Counted from the first letter of the stretch, positions 41,792-51,079 are shown. The stretch is 64,000 nucleotides of DNA from Persicitalea sp963803495 (GCA_963803495.1 CAWDMP010000002.1:3720001-3784000); one strand, 5' to 3'. Numbers and translations are program-made. The notes: generated by a model from the sequence alone, not told the origin.

Positions 41792-42668
41792 TTAAAGACC
41801 GCTGGCTTCGACATCCGACGCGATTTTTCTGACCAGTCCCTGCAGTACCTTGCCGGGTCCACATTCGACGAACGAATCGGCCCCGTCACGTACCATCGCT
41901 TCCACGGATTGCGTCCAGCGGACCGGGGCGGTGAGCTGGGCGATAAGGTTGGCTTTGATCGTCTCGACGTCGGTCGAGGGAGCCGCCGTTACGTTCTGGT
42001 AGATTGGGCAGCGTGGAGCCTGCAACGGCGTCACGGCGATAGCCCGCGCCAGCTGCGATCTGGCAGGCTCCATGAGCGGCGAGTGAAAGGCCCCACCGAC
42101 GGGTAGGGGCAGGGCGCGTTTGGCCCCTACTTCTTTCATTTTTTCGCAGGCGATGCGGATGCCTTCCGCACTACCCGAAATCACGACTTGTCCGGGACAG
42201 TTGTAGTTGGCCGGAACGACGACTTCATCGGTAATCGAAGCACAAATTTCCTCGATCACGGCATCACCTCAGCCCCAGGATGGCGGCCATCGTGGAGGGC
42301 TCGCGCTCGCAAGCCTGCTGCATGGCATCGGCGCGCTGGCTCACTAGCTTCAGGCCATCGGCCAGGGATAGTCCGCCCGCCGCGACCAGCGCCGAAAACT
42401 CGCCCAGCGAGTGTCCCGCCACCATGTCGGGCGAGAAGTCGTCGGTTACGGCCGCCAGTACCACCGAATGTAAAAAGATGGCCGGCTGCGTGACATTGGT
42501 TTGCATAAGGTCCTCGTCGGTACCTTCGAACATCACTTTGGTAAGGTCGAAGCCCAGGATGCCGTTGGCCTCCTCGAACAATGCTTTGGCGCGCGCCGAG
42601 TTTTGGTACAAGTCGTGGCCCATACCCACAAACTGGGAGCCTTGGCCGGGGAAGATGTATGCTTTCAT
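41792..42668 (-). CDS. fabD: Malonyl-CoA:ACP transacylase, one +1 frameshift in this sequence
   Basis: From ATG 42668 (MKAYIFPGQGSQFVGMG) the repaired protein has 291 residues. Family motifs are the N-terminal PGQGSQ, QPAIFLHSV, the nucleophile GHSLGEFSALVAAG, QRADAMQQAC, the GAFHSPLM histidine region and FVECGPGKVLQGL near the end. An extra G near 42272 changes ILGLSDAVIEEI into ILGLR plus stop. The enzyme loads malonyl groups onto acyl carrier protein for fatty-acid synthesis and is expected to be essential, so the frameshift is best seen as a sequence error. It is separated from the next gene by a palindromic word element. Confidence 0.88.
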
Positions 42669-42671
42669 ATT

Positions 42672-42792
42672 CAATTTTGACGGGGTCGCCCGTGCGATGA
42701 TAGAATTTTGAATGATAGAATAAAGGGACGTCAAAGTAAGCATTATTCACTCATTTCGACACTTACTATCATTCACTCATCCCGTCAAAATT
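42672..42792. repeat. Palindromic word-repeat element between fabD and the DCC gene
   Basis: AATTTTGACGGG (42673-42684) is the exact inverse of CCCGTCAAAATT (42781-42792). Inside, GAATGATAG (42710-42718) is inverted as CTATCATTC (42767-42775), and ATAGAATTTTGAATGATAGAAT and TTCACTCAT words recur. The same words are used in the elements at 47224-47313 and 61605-61746. Confidence 0.75.
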
Positions 42793-43188
42793 ATTCCACA
42801 AATCGCTCTCGCAATTCCGGCGTAGGTATCCGGCATTGGTTGCGCTCACCAAACCATTGGTAGCGGTTCTGAGATATTTTGGTGTAGACCCAGTCGCGGA
42901 GGGGACGGGGAAAGAGGATGAGTGTATGGGCAAGTACTTTCCAGCCGCCGCCCAGCGTCGCCAGTACCTGAAGCGCAGCGGTACTTTTATGAAATACTTC
43001 GTCATGCCCTTCTTATAAATAAAGCTGTCGTACGATTCCGTCGACAGTCCTAGCTGGTGTAGCATGGCCTCGCCAGCCTCCGACTGGAGGGAGGCAAATT
43101 TCAGCTTGCCTTCCTTGTCCTGATCGATCAGAAAATTGACGACGGCGTTGCACAGGTTGCACACGCCGTCGAAGTAGACCACGTTCAT
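42791..43188 (-). CDS. DCC-family (DUF393) thiol-disulfide-like protein, one frameshift
   Basis: ATG 43188 opens MNVVYFDGVCNLCNAVVNFL, the DxxCxxC motif (DGVCNLC, residues 7-13) that names the DCC family. FASLQSEAG follows. A missing base near 43003 garbles the centre; with it restored the protein reads EVFHKSTAALQVLATLGGG, LILFPRPLRDWVYTKIS, NRYQWFGERNQCRIPTPELR and stops at 42791, 132 residues in all. The start overlaps the stop of the upstream giant gene (TGATG). These thioredoxin-like proteins have no firmly known function. Confidence 0.8.
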
Positions 43189-46091
43189 CAGCGCAGCAGT
43201 TGAATCCAGCCTTTGAGTACCAACGGCTGGCCCGGCCGCACCACCGACTGGAACGTAACCGAAACTTCGTAGAAGTACTGGCCCGCGGCCAGATCCTGAC
43301 CGTTGGTCGACTTACCGTCCCAGCTGAGCTCCGTGCCTGTGCTTTCGTAGACCTTGGCGCCCCAGCGATTGTACACCGTGAAGGTGACGGTCTCGATGAA
43401 GGCCGGGCAACTCAGTGGCCCGAACGTATCGTTGGTACCGTCGCCGTTGGGCGTAAAGACGTTCGGCAAAGCAAACTGCGGGCAATTGTCCTTACAGACC
43501 GTGTTGCTGGGCGCACTCTCCTTCCCAAAGCGGTTGACCGCTGTGACATAGTAGCAACCCGCAAACGAGCTCAGTCCGGTATGGGCATAGGTAGTGGCGG
43601 GCGGCGTGGGCGGCGGCACGATCGACGTCAGCAGCGCCGGCGTTTCGTCGGCGTAGCGGCCATAGTAGATGTTATACTTCACGATGTTGGGATCGCAGTT
43701 GCCGCCCTGCGCGTTGGTGGCCGGGTAGGTCCACGACAGGTTGTTGGTGAAGGTGGTCTGATTGCAGAAAGCATCGGGTGCCAGTTGGCTGCAGTCCAGC
43801 GTGTCGAGACTCAACTCAGGCGGGCAAGGCCTGGTGGAGTCGGTGGGCGTGACGCAAATCACCTGCGAGAAGTTCAGCAAAAGTGCCGGTCTGATGCGCG
43901 GGTTGTTGTAAGTACCCACCGTCTCGACGCGGTAGCAATAGGTCGAGTCGGGCGAGAGCGTGACGCTGGCCGTGCCGTCGGGCGCAAAGCGGTCGGTGCC
44001 GTCATCGGTGTAGACAAAAGTCGCCGGGTCGGTCACGGCTACTTCGGCGATCTGGTTGAAAGTACCCTTCCGGCCCGGCACTTCGCGGTAGACGCGGTGG
44101 CGCTGGTTGGTATTTTTCCAGGGTACATTGGCCACCCACTCCAACCGCACCACCCTCGACTGCGCCTGCCCTTGCGATAACCGCACACTGCTGGCGGGTT
44201 CGCTGGTGTCGAGCTTGGTCAGGGAGCCATTTTGCGTAAAGTAGTATTCAAGCCGGTAACGGTAGGCGCTGTCCGTCGTATTGAGGTTCCTATCCACAAA
44301 CAGCGTGTCGGGCTGGCCAGGCTCGAGCTGGGTGTTGATCGTAGTGACCAGCGTGAAGTTGGTACCAGTGAGCCCGGTGGCACGGAACAACCGGTACTGC
44401 GACGGGCCGGTGAGTTGGCTCGGATCGAGCCCGACGGGCCGGGTCCACCTGACGGTGATCTGGCCGCGGGTGGTACTGGTTGAATCGACGGTCACGTTGG
44501 TAATGACCGGAACGAGTAATGGCAAATCCAGGCAAAACTCCGACGATGGCAAGCTACTGCCGCCACCGTTGAGGTAGCCGGGCTCTGCGATGTTTGATCC
44601 CTGCCTCGGGAATAGCACCACGAGCCGGTAGCTGTACTGAACGCCCCGCCGCAGTCCCGGGGTACTGGCCGAATCGAGGAACATATTGGTACCTACCGGC
44701 ACGCGACCGATTTCGGTATAGCCCAGCCCGACCGGCAAGCCGGGTTGGCAGGCGGAGGCTTCATAGTCTGAGCAGCCCTCTTTGCGATAGATGACCGTCT
44801 GAGCGCCCGGAATCTGGCAGGCGTAAGCATCCCAGGTCAGCTGGAAAGCGCGCGCGCCGTTGGCGGTGGATGGCACAGCTCTCAAATTTTTGGGCTTGGG
44901 ACCGTATACCCTGATCTTAAGACTACGAATATCGGCTAGCTGCCTGAACAGTGAAGGATTCGGGAAGCCGGGCCGGGGGGTGTCCACTACTTTGAAGAGT
45001 ACGTCGTAAGGCTCGACCCGGATGTGGTCGCAACTGGTTTGCCAGCGGAACACCGCCCCGGCCTGCCCCGGTCCGCTGGGGTTAGGCTGGTTGAGCAGAA
45101 ACTCCGCCACCCGCGGGTCGATGAGGTCGCTCTGGTACACCCCGCCGGTACTGGTCAGGATGAGCGGGTCTCCGTTTTTGTCGAGTGCCTTGATGGCCTG
45201 CTGAATCAGCGAACCCGCTTCCACGCAGAGGTCGGGAATGGAGTCTAGCCGGGGCCGGTCGTTGTTGGCATCCAGCACGATGATCTGCATATCACGCACG
45301 ATTTCACCGATTCTGACGCCATTGCGCCATTCTTCCACCACGAAGGCCACGTTGTACAGTCCCGGAATGGATGGCGCGTCCCATACCAGATCGCCGGTCA
45401 GGGGGTCGATGCTGAAAGTGGAAGGAAACTGCCCGTTTTCCTTCGGGCCGACGGGCGTCACCACATTGGGGTCCACGTATTCCACATCCACGCCGTTGGG
45501 CCGGTCCGAGGAGCCCTTCTGCGGTATTGTCAGGCGGTAGGCGAGGCTATCGCCATCGGCGTCGAAAGCGCCGGGATTGTGAATGTAACGCTGCCCCACA
45601 GCCGCAATATCGACGGGCGCGTTGAGCAGCACGGGAGTACGGTTCAGGCCTTGGCTACTTCTGATGCGCAGTGTACTGCGTACCAAAAAGCTGAGATTAG
45701 TAGTAGGCGGCGGACCGATGTTAAGGACGTTGGCATTCCGGTTGTCGAGGTTGGTCGAAATCTGGAAATCGCCGGGCGCCGGGAAGGTATAGATAAAGGT
45801 ATAGACGTTGATCGTGGTATTGTTGCCGATGTTGCGGAGCTTGGCGCGGTCGCGCGGCACCGAGATCGGGCCGTCGTTGTTCACAAAAAACTTCACGTCG
45901 TCTTGACTGTCGGCCGCAGGCTTACCACCCTCTACATCGAAATAACCCGTGAACGTAATTTCGTAAGTCAGGGAAGTAGTCGAGATACGCTTGGCGGTGA
46001 TTTCGCCCGCCCGCACGTGGGTGGCGTGGGCACGCTGGAAAGCTAGTAAAGCAAAGAGTAAGAAAAGTACGGAACGTATCGGTGATCGCAT
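43188..46091 (-). CDS. Giant secreted protein with T9SS type B (gliding-motility, CHU_C) sorting domain
   Basis: About 967 residues from ATG 46091 (MRSPIRSVLFLLFALLAFQRAHA, a signal peptide). The N-terminal part (THVRAGEITAKRISTTSLTYEITFTGYFD) is a domain common in large adhesin-like Bacteroidota proteins; a cadherin-like/putative Ig segment follows (VDIAAVGQRYIHNPGAFDADGDSL). Several fibronectin-type modules come next (ITVRWTRPVGLDPSQL, RLEWVANVPWKNTNQRH). The C-terminal 90 residues hold LPNVFTPNGDGTNDTFGPL, VYNRWGAKVYES and LSWDGKSTNGQDLAAGQYFYEV, the CHU_C/type B sorting signal. It should be exported by T9SS and attached to the cell surface, perhaps for adhesion or gliding. The gene stop overlaps the DCC gene start. 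Confidence 0.88.
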   Translation of the reverse strand: MRSPIRSVLFLLFALLAFQRAHATHVRAGEITAKRISTTSLTYEITFTGYFDVEGGKPAADSQDDVKFFVNNDGPISVPRDRAKLRNIGNNTTINVYTFIYTFPAPGDFQISTNLDNRNANVLNIGPPPTTNLSFLVRSTLRIRSSQGLNRTPVLLNAPVDIAAVGQRYIHNPGAFDADGDSLAYRLTIPQKGSSDRPNGVDVEYVDPNVVTPVGPKENGQFPSTFSIDPLTGDLVWDAPSIPGLYNVAFVVEEWRNGVRIGEIVRDMQIIVLDANNDRPRLDSIPDLCVEAGSLIQQAIKALDKNGDPLILTSTGGVYQSDLIDPRVAEFLLNQPNPSGPGQAGAVFRWQTSCDHIRVEPYDVLFKVVDTPRPGFPNPSLFRQLADIRSLKIRVYGPKPKNLRAVPSTANGARAFQLTWDAYACQIPGAQTVIYRKEGCSDYEASACQPGLPVGLGYTEIGRVPVGTNMFLDSASTPGLRRGVQYSYRLVVLFPRQGSNIAEPGYLNGGGSSLPSSEFCLDLPLLVPVITNVTVDSTSTTRGQITVRWTRPVGLDPSQLTGPSQYRLFRATGLTGTNFTLVTTINTQLEPGQPDTLFVDRNLNTTDSAYRYRLEYYFTQNGSLTKLDTSEPASSVRLSQGQAQSRVVRLEWVANVPWKNTNQRHRVYREVPGRKGTFNQIAEVAVTDPATFVYTDDGTDRFAPDGTASVTLSPDSTYCYRVETVGTYNNPRIRPALLLNFSQVICVTPTDSTRPCPPELSLDTLDCSQLAPDAFCNQTTFTNNLSWTYPATNAQGGNCDPNIVKYNIYYGRYADETPALLTSIVPPPTPPATTYAHTGLSSFAGCYYVTAVNRFGKESAPSNTVCKDNCPQFALPNVFTPNGDGTNDTFGPLSCPAFIETVTFTVYNRWGAKVYESTGTELSWDGKSTNGQDLAAGQYFYEVSVTFQSVVRPGQPLVLKGWIQLLR

Positions 46092-46349
46092 GAAATGAGG
46101 ATGCTTGACTGTATTGATTACTAAGCTTGAACGAAAAAGGATCAAAAAAAGGTGTACTTGGGACGGTTTTCGGGGTCAAGATAGCCAATAGCCGTCGTAA
46201 TGCGGCTTTTTTATTAATTTGCAGCAAAACAAATTTTCGGCACAGCGGGTTAGATTCATAAGGTAGCCCAAAAACTTAAAATCATTATAAATAACCGGGC
46301 TGCTTACAAAAGAGAAACAACGGTTGTTGTGTCGGATTCGTTTGTCGCG

Positions 46350-46357
46350 TACCTTTG
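46350..46357 (+). promoter_or_regulatory. Promoter of the sdhCAB operon
   Basis: TACCTTTG matches the -7 consensus, with TTGTTG at 46324-46329 about 20 bases upstream as a -33 element. It lies 79 bases before the sdhC ATG. The remainder of the 46092-46436 gap shows no gene. Confidence 0.7.
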
Positions 46358-46436
46358 AAAGGTCGCCGAGATTGCAGTGCCATAGGCTCTGGCAGCGATA
46401 ATTTTTAATTATCAACTTTCAATTTTCCATTAAATT

Positions 46437-47225
46437 ATGTCGTGGCTTACCCAAACGTTATCGAGTTCGATCGGTAAAAAGCTTATCATGGCGCTCACAG
46501 GCCTTTTCCTCTGTACTTTCCTCATCGTGCACGTCAGCGGAAACTTTCAACTATTTAAAGACGACCAGGGTTTAGCCTTCAATTCTTATACGGTCTTCAT
46601 GACCACCAACCCCTTTATCAAGACGATTTCTTACGGACTCTACGCACTGATATTGCTCCATGCCTTCGATGGCTTGTACCTGGGCTACATCAACCGCAAG
46701 GCACGGGGCCAGAAAACCTACAAAGTCGTAAACAATCAGAGTACCTGGGCGAGCCGTAATATGGGCATTCTGGGTACGATTCTGCTGGTGTACCTAGTGG
46801 TACACATGGGCGATTTCTGGTACGAGTACAAATTCGGCAGCCTGCCTTTCAAGGAGTACACGATCGACTTGTCCGAAGGTAACATCCTGAGCACCCGTCA
46901 AATGCCCGACGGCTTCATGCTGAACAGCAAGATGGAAGAGCGACTCAGCCCCGACAACGCCACCAAGACTGTAATCGTAAAGGATTTGTTTCGCGAGGCC
47001 GAGGCCTCCTTCGCTAACCCGCTGCTGGTACTCTTTTATATTTTGGGTATGGCCGCCCTGGCGTTTCACATGATCCACGGCTTCCGATCTGCCTGGCAAA
47101 CCCTCGGGGCCAACCACCCCAAGTACAATCCGATTTTTAACTTTCTGGGCGTCTGGGTCTTCGGCATCATCATCCCCATAGCCTTCGCCTCCATGCCGGT
47201 TTATTTCTATCTTAAACAATTGTGA
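46437..47225 (+). CDS. sdhC: Succinate dehydrogenase/fumarate reductase cytochrome b subunit
   Basis: A 262-residue membrane subunit of the trimeric Bacteroidota type (cytochrome b558, SdhC/FrdC). It has five hydrophobic segments, with haem-ligand histidine candidates in CTFLIVHVSGNFQLF, ALILLHAFDGLYLG, LLVYLVVHMGDFWY and LAFHMIHGFRSAW. A central hydrophilic stretch (SEGNILSTRQMPDGFMLN) is larger than in model enzymes. It anchors SdhAB and passes electrons to or from menaquinone. It is the first gene of sdhCAB and has its own promoter at 46350. Confidence 0.93.
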   Translation: MSWLTQTLSSSIGKKLIMALTGLFLCTFLIVHVSGNFQLFKDDQGLAFNSYTVFMTTNPFIKTISYGLYALILLHAFDGLYLGYINRKARGQKTYKVVNNQSTWASRNMGILGTILLVYLVVHMGDFWYEYKFGSLPFKEYTIDLSEGNILSTRQMPDGFMLNSKMEERLSPDNATKTVIVKDLFREAEASFANPLLVLFYILGMAALAFHMIHGFRSAWQTLGANHPKYNPIFNFLGVWVFGIIIPIAFASMPVYFYLKQL

Positions 47226-47313
47226 ATGAGTGAGTGATAGAATGAGTGAATGAATATTGCTTTCGCTCGCTTGCCTATTCTATCATTCTATCATTCTATC
47301 ATTCAAAATTATA
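47224..47313. repeat. Palindromic word-repeat element between sdhC and sdhA
   Basis: The left side reads GAATGAGTGAGTGATAGAAT and GAGTGAATGAATATTG (47224-47259). The right side has three tandem ATTCTATC units (47277-47304) ending in ATTCAAAATT. The sides are imperfect inverse complements and can fold into a long hairpin that ends just before the sdhA ATG at 47316. Confidence 0.75.
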
Positions 47314-47315
47314 CC

Positions 47316-49301
47316 ATGACTTCACCTAAACTGGATTCTAAAATCCCCGCCGGACCGCTGGAAGACAAGTGGACCGGGTTCAAATCTTCCGTTCCGCTGG
47401 TCAACCCTTCCAACAAGCGCCGCATCGAGGTGATTGTAGTCGGCACGGGCCTGGCGGGCGCTTCGGCGGCGGCTTCGCTGGCCGAAATGGGCTATAAAGT
47501 GAAAGCCTTCTGCTTCCAGGATTCGCCCCGCCGGGCGCACTCCATCGCGGCTCAGGGCGGTATCAATGCCGCCAAGAACTACCAGAACGACGGCGACTCG
47601 ATTTACCGACTTTTCTACGATACCGTAAAGGGCGGCGACTACCGCTCGCGCGAGTCCAATGTATACCGCCTGTCCGAAGTATCGGGTAGCATCATCGACC
47701 AATGCGTGGCGCAAGGGGTTCCCTTCGCCCGCGAGTATGGTGGCTTGCTCTCCAACCGTTCGTTCGGTGGAGTGCAGGTACAGCGTACATTCTATGCCGC
47801 CGGGCAAACCGGTCAGCAACTGCTACTGGGTGCCTACTCCGCTTTGCAGCGGCAGATCGGCATCGGGGCCATCAAGATGTACACACGCCACGAAATGCTC
47901 GACGTCGTCAAGATCGACGACAAGTGTCGGGGCATCATTGCCCGCAACCTGGTGACGGGCGAAATCGAGCGGCACTCGGCCCACGCCGTGCTGCTGTGCT
48001 CGGGTGGTTACGGCAACGTGTTCTACCTGTCGACCAACGCGATGGGCTGCAACGTGACCGCCGCCTGGCGGGCGCATCGTCGGGGAGCCTTCTTTGGCAA
48101 TCCATGTTTTACCCAAATTCACCCTACTTGTATCCCCGTGTCGGGCGAGCACCAATCGAAGCTGACGCTGATGTCGGAGTCGCTGCGCAACGACGGACGC
48201 ATCTGGGTACCCAAAAAAGAAAATGACAATCGCCCCGCCAACGAGATTCCTGAGGCCGAGCGCGACTACTACCTCGAGCGCCGCTACCCGGCCTTCGGCA
48301 ACCTGGTACCCCGCGACATCGCGTCGCGCGCGGCCAAGGAACGTTGCGATGCGGGATTCGGTGTAGGGCCTTCCAAAATGGCGGTGTACCTCGATTATGC
48401 GGCGGCCATCAACCGCTACGGACTCGGCGAAGCCAACAAAAACAATATCGACAATCCTACCGACGAGCAAATCCGCGAGATGGGCAAGGAGGTCGTGAAA
48501 GAAAAGTACGGCAACCTGTTCGATATGTACAAGCAGATTACAGGTGAAGATCCCTACAAAGTACCCATGCGAATTTACCCCGCCGTGCACTACACGATGG
48601 GTGGCCTGTGGGTCGATTATAACCTCATGACTACCGTACCCGGACTCTACGCCCTCGGCGAAGCAAATTTCTCCGACCACGGGGCCAACCGCCTCGGCGC
48701 TTCGGCACTGATGCAGGGACTGGCCGATGGGTACTTCGTGATTCCTTACACGCTGGGCGCCTACCTGGCCGGCGAAATTCGGACGGGTGAGATTCCAACC
48801 GATCATCCGGCCTTCGACGAGGCGGAGAAAGATGTAAAAGACAAGATTACCAAACTGCTCTCAATCCAGGGTAACACTTCGCCCGAGCATTTCCACCGCG
48901 AGTTGGGCAAGATCATGTGGGACAAGTGCGGTATGTCGCGCAATGCCAAGGATCTGGAATCAGCGATTCAGGAAATCCGCGCCCTGAAAAAGCGTTTCTG
49001 GGAAGACGTCCGCGTGATGGGCGGCCCCGATGAGCTCAATCCTGAGCTTGACAAAGCCGGTCGCGTGGCTGACTTCATGGAACTCGGCGAACTGATGTGC
49101 GTCGACGCCCTCGACCGCGACGAATCCTGCGGCGGTCACTTCCGCGAGGAATTCCAGACCGAAGAAGGCGAAGCCACCCGCGACGACGAGAACTACATGT
49201 ACGTGTCCGCCTGGGAAAACACTGGCGAAAGCCAATGGCAGCTCCACAAAGAGGAACTGGAATACGAGAATATCAAAATCGCCCAGCGAAGCTATAAGTA
49301 A
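47316..49301 (+). CDS. sdhA: Succinate dehydrogenase/fumarate reductase flavoprotein subunit
   Basis: A 661-residue flavoprotein from ATG 47316 (MTSPKLDSKIPAGPLEDKW); an in-frame ATG at 47250 lies in the hairpin element and is rejected. Motifs: VVGTGLAGASAAASLAEMG (FAD dinucleotide fold), RAHSIAAQGGINAAKNY with the His that carries covalent FAD, QIHPTCIPVSGEHQSK and RDIASRAAKE in the active site, HYTMGGLWVDY and LGEANFSDHGANRLGASALMQG. It interconverts succinate and fumarate in the TCA cycle. Word-palindromes separate it from sdhC and sdhB within the operon. Confidence 0.97.
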   Translation: MTSPKLDSKIPAGPLEDKWTGFKSSVPLVNPSNKRRIEVIVVGTGLAGASAAASLAEMGYKVKAFCFQDSPRRAHSIAAQGGINAAKNYQNDGDSIYRLFYDTVKGGDYRSRESNVYRLSEVSGSIIDQCVAQGVPFAREYGGLLSNRSFGGVQVQRTFYAAGQTGQQLLLGAYSALQRQIGIGAIKMYTRHEMLDVVKIDDKCRGIIARNLVTGEIERHSAHAVLLCSGGYGNVFYLSTNAMGCNVTAAWRAHRRGAFFGNPCFTQIHPTCIPVSGEHQSKLTLMSESLRNDGRIWVPKKENDNRPANEIPEAERDYYLERRYPAFGNLVPRDIASRAAKERCDAGFGVGPSKMAVYLDYAAAINRYGLGEANKNNIDNPTDEQIREMGKEVVKEKYGNLFDMYKQITGEDPYKVPMRIYPAVHYTMGGLWVDYNLMTTVPGLYALGEANFSDHGANRLGASALMQGLADGYFVIPYTLGAYLAGEIRTGEIPTDHPAFDEAEKDVKDKITKLLSIQGNTSPEHFHRELGKIMWDKCGMSRNAKDLESAIQEIRALKKRFWEDVRVMGGPDELNPELDKAGRVADFMELGELMCVDALDRDESCGGHFREEFQTEEGEATRDDENYMYVSAWENTGESQWQLHKEELEYENIKIAQRSYK

Positions 49302-49420
49302 TTGTTTAGGGGTTTAGAGGTTTATTTGTTTAGCCTGTCGGTTATTAAAGCAATGGCAAACTCGTAAAGTGTCTAAGCAAGAGCTAAACAAATAAACCCA
49401 TAAACAAATAAACAGACAGT
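49302..49420. repeat. Palindromic word-repeat element between sdhA and sdhB
   Basis: GTTTATTTGTTTAGC (49320-49334) is the exact inverse of GCTAAACAAATAAAC (49383-49397). Both arms contain further GTTTAG or AAATAAAC words. The same word is tandemly repeated at 55246-55291 and present at 54768-54804. Confidence 0.8.
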
Positions 49421-49450
49421 CCATCGTCACCCAAACACACCCCAAAAGCT

Positions 49451-50218
49451 ATGTCAGCAGAAAACATGAGCCTCACGCTGAAAGTGTGGCGGCAGAAAAA
49501 TAAAGATACAGAGGGTAGTCTTGAAACCTACCCTCTGGAAGGCATTTCACCCGATATGTCCTTTCTGGAAATGTTCGATGTACTCAACGAGCAGTTGATT
49601 CATGATAACAAGGAGCCCATTGCGTTCGACCACGATTGCCGCGAAGGCATTTGCGGTTCGTGCGCCATGCACATCAACGGCCGTCCGCACGGTCCGTTGG
49701 CGGGCGTGGCGACCTGCCAGTTGCACATGCGTTCGTTCAGTGATGGCGATACCATCGTGATCGAACCCTGGCGCTCGGTCGCCTTCCCGGTTATGAAAGA
49801 CCTGGTCGTGGACCGCGCGGCCTTCGACCGCATTATTTCGGCCGGGGGCTTCGTATCGATCAACACGGGCAATGCCCGCGACGCCAACAGTACACCTATC
49901 GCCAAGGAAAATGCCGACGAGGCCTTCATGGCGGCGGCCTGCATTGGTTGCGGTGCCTGCGTGGCGGCTTGCAAAAACTCGTCCGCGATGCTGTTCACCT
50001 CAGCCAAAATTTCACAACTCGCGCTCCTGCCGCAAGGCCAGGCCGAGCGACGCCTCCGCGCCGAGAAGATGGTGGCCCAAATGGACTCCGAAGGCTTCGG
50101 CGCCTGCACCAACACCGGTGCCTGCTCCGCCGAATGCCCCAAGCAAATCTCGATGGAAAACATCGCCCGCATGAACCGCGAGTACCTGGGTGCGAAGCTG
50201 ACTTCGAGTCGGGTGTGA
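49451..50218 (+). CDS. sdhB: Succinate dehydrogenase/fumarate reductase iron-sulfur subunit
   Basis: A 255-residue protein with the [2Fe-2S] ligands in CREGICGSC plus the Cys of ATCQLH, and the ferredoxin-like half with CIGCGACVAAC and CTNTGACSAECPKQI for the [4Fe-4S] and [3Fe-4S] clusters. The length and the extended loop before CTNTG fit the Bacteroidota/epsilon type rather than the mitochondrial one. It relays electrons between SdhA and the cytochrome b subunit. It ends the sdhCAB operon; a bidirectional terminator follows at 50270-50301. Confidence 0.96.
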   Translation: MSAENMSLTLKVWRQKNKDTEGSLETYPLEGISPDMSFLEMFDVLNEQLIHDNKEPIAFDHDCREGICGSCAMHINGRPHGPLAGVATCQLHMRSFSDGDTIVIEPWRSVAFPVMKDLVVDRAAFDRIISAGGFVSINTGNARDANSTPIAKENADEAFMAAACIGCGACVAACKNSSAMLFTSAKISQLALLPQGQAERRLRAEKMVAQMDSEGFGACTNTGACSAECPKQISMENIARMNREYLGAKLTSSRV

Positions 50219-50269
50219 TGCGAAAACATGGCGGTCGCAGACCGCCTTGAATTAGATTGTTACGTTACA

Positions 50270-50301
50270 AAGAAAGGCCGCTCATTTGAGTGGCCTTTCT
50301 T
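50270..50301. terminator. Bidirectional terminator between sdhB and the OmpH-like gene
   Basis: AAGAAAGGCCGCTC pairs with GAGTGGCCTTTCTT (one G-T pair) around a four-base loop, serving the convergent ends of sdhB and the OmpH-like gene. Confidence 0.8.
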
Positions 50302-50329
50302 GATGAATAGCTTTGAAGAAATCCAAATC

Positions 50330-50959
50330 CTACTTCTTCACTTCCGTAGAATCCTTTTTCGCCTCACCTTTATTTTTATCCGCGTAATCTTTGTTCAGAC
50401 CTTCGATCATTTTCTGGGTCACGTCCAGGGTAGGGTTGGCGTACAGGATGCCGCCGCCTTTGGAGTAGCCGAGCACAAACTGGTAGTCGTTGTCCTTATT
50501 GTACTGGTCGATGTACTTATAGATGTTTTCGTAAAGCTCGGCGTTCTTGTCGGCTTCTTCCTGTTGCAATGTCTGGGCCGCGCGGTCACGGTAAGCGATC
50601 AGGTCCTGCTGCTTCTTGCCAAGCTGTGCCTCGGTCGAGCGAGCTTGGTCGAGGGTCATGGTTTGGGCTTTCTTCTGGAAAAACTGAATTTCGTTTTCCA
50701 GCGAACGGCCGCGGTTCGACAGGTCGTTTTCCAGCTGGTAGCGCTTGCTTTCAAGGTCCTTGCGGGTATCTTCGAAGTAGGTGTAGTTTTTAAGCAGCGA
50801 ATCGATTTGAACATATACCAATTGGCGGCCATTGACGCCCGTCGAGTCGGTACCTGAGAGCGGGTTACTCGATCGGCCACCCGAAAAATGTAAAAAAGCC
50901 AGTACGATGACGGCCACGGTCAGGATCGCATTCCAGATTAAAGAGGTATTGTTGTTCAT
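50330..50959 (-). CDS. OmpH/Skp-like periplasmic chaperone
   Basis: A 209-residue protein with an N-terminal membrane/signal segment (SLIWNAILTVAVIVLAFLHF) and a long coiled coil (RKDLESKRYQLENDLSNRGR, QFFQKKAQTMTLDQARSTEA, KKQQDLIAYRDRAAQTLQ), then the C-terminal strand region (YQFVLGYSKGGGILYANPTLDVT) typical of OmpH. A lysine/aspartate-rich tail ends it. Members of this family hold unfolded outer-membrane proteins in the periplasm. The uncleaved-looking anchor suggests membrane attachment. Its 5' untranslated region carries a palindromic word element. Confidence 0.85.
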   Translation of the reverse strand: MNNNTSLIWNAILTVAVIVLAFLHFSGGRSSNPLSGTDSTGVNGRQLVYVQIDSLLKNYTYFEDTRKDLESKRYQLENDLSNRGRSLENEIQFFQKKAQTMTLDQARSTEAQLGKKQQDLIAYRDRAAQTLQQEEADKNAELYENIYKYIDQYNKDNDYQFVLGYSKGGGILYANPTLDVTQKMIEGLNKDYADKNKGEAKKDSTEVKK

Positions 50960-50963
50960 CTTT

Positions 50964-51079
50964 GGGTTGTTAGGTATTAGGTTGTTAGGCGTTAGGCAGG
51001 AGTATATTAAGTAGTTGAAAAGCAGATAGTCAGCGGACCTAACAACCTAATTTCTAACAACCTAATACCTAAATAAAGG
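50964..51079. repeat. Palindromic word-repeat element in the leader of the OmpH-like gene
   Basis: The left arm GGTTGTTAGGTATTAGG, with GTTGTTAGGCGTTAGGC next to it (50965-50997), is the inverse of CCTAACAACCTAAT and TAACAACCTAATACCTAA (51038-51051, 51055-51072). The TATCTTTG promoter at 51082-51089 sits just outside, so the whole hairpin should be transcribed as 5' UTR. Confidence 0.8.

Noticed and set aside
43200..44180. Long open frame (326 codons) on the strand opposite the giant T9SS protein
   Set aside because: It is arginine/valine/glycine rich with no motif and mirrors a well-supported gene in high-GC DNA; it is a shadow frame.
47823..48806. Long open frame (327 codons) antisense to sdhA
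   Set aside because: sdhA is certain from cofactor and active-site motifs, and the antisense product resembles no protein.
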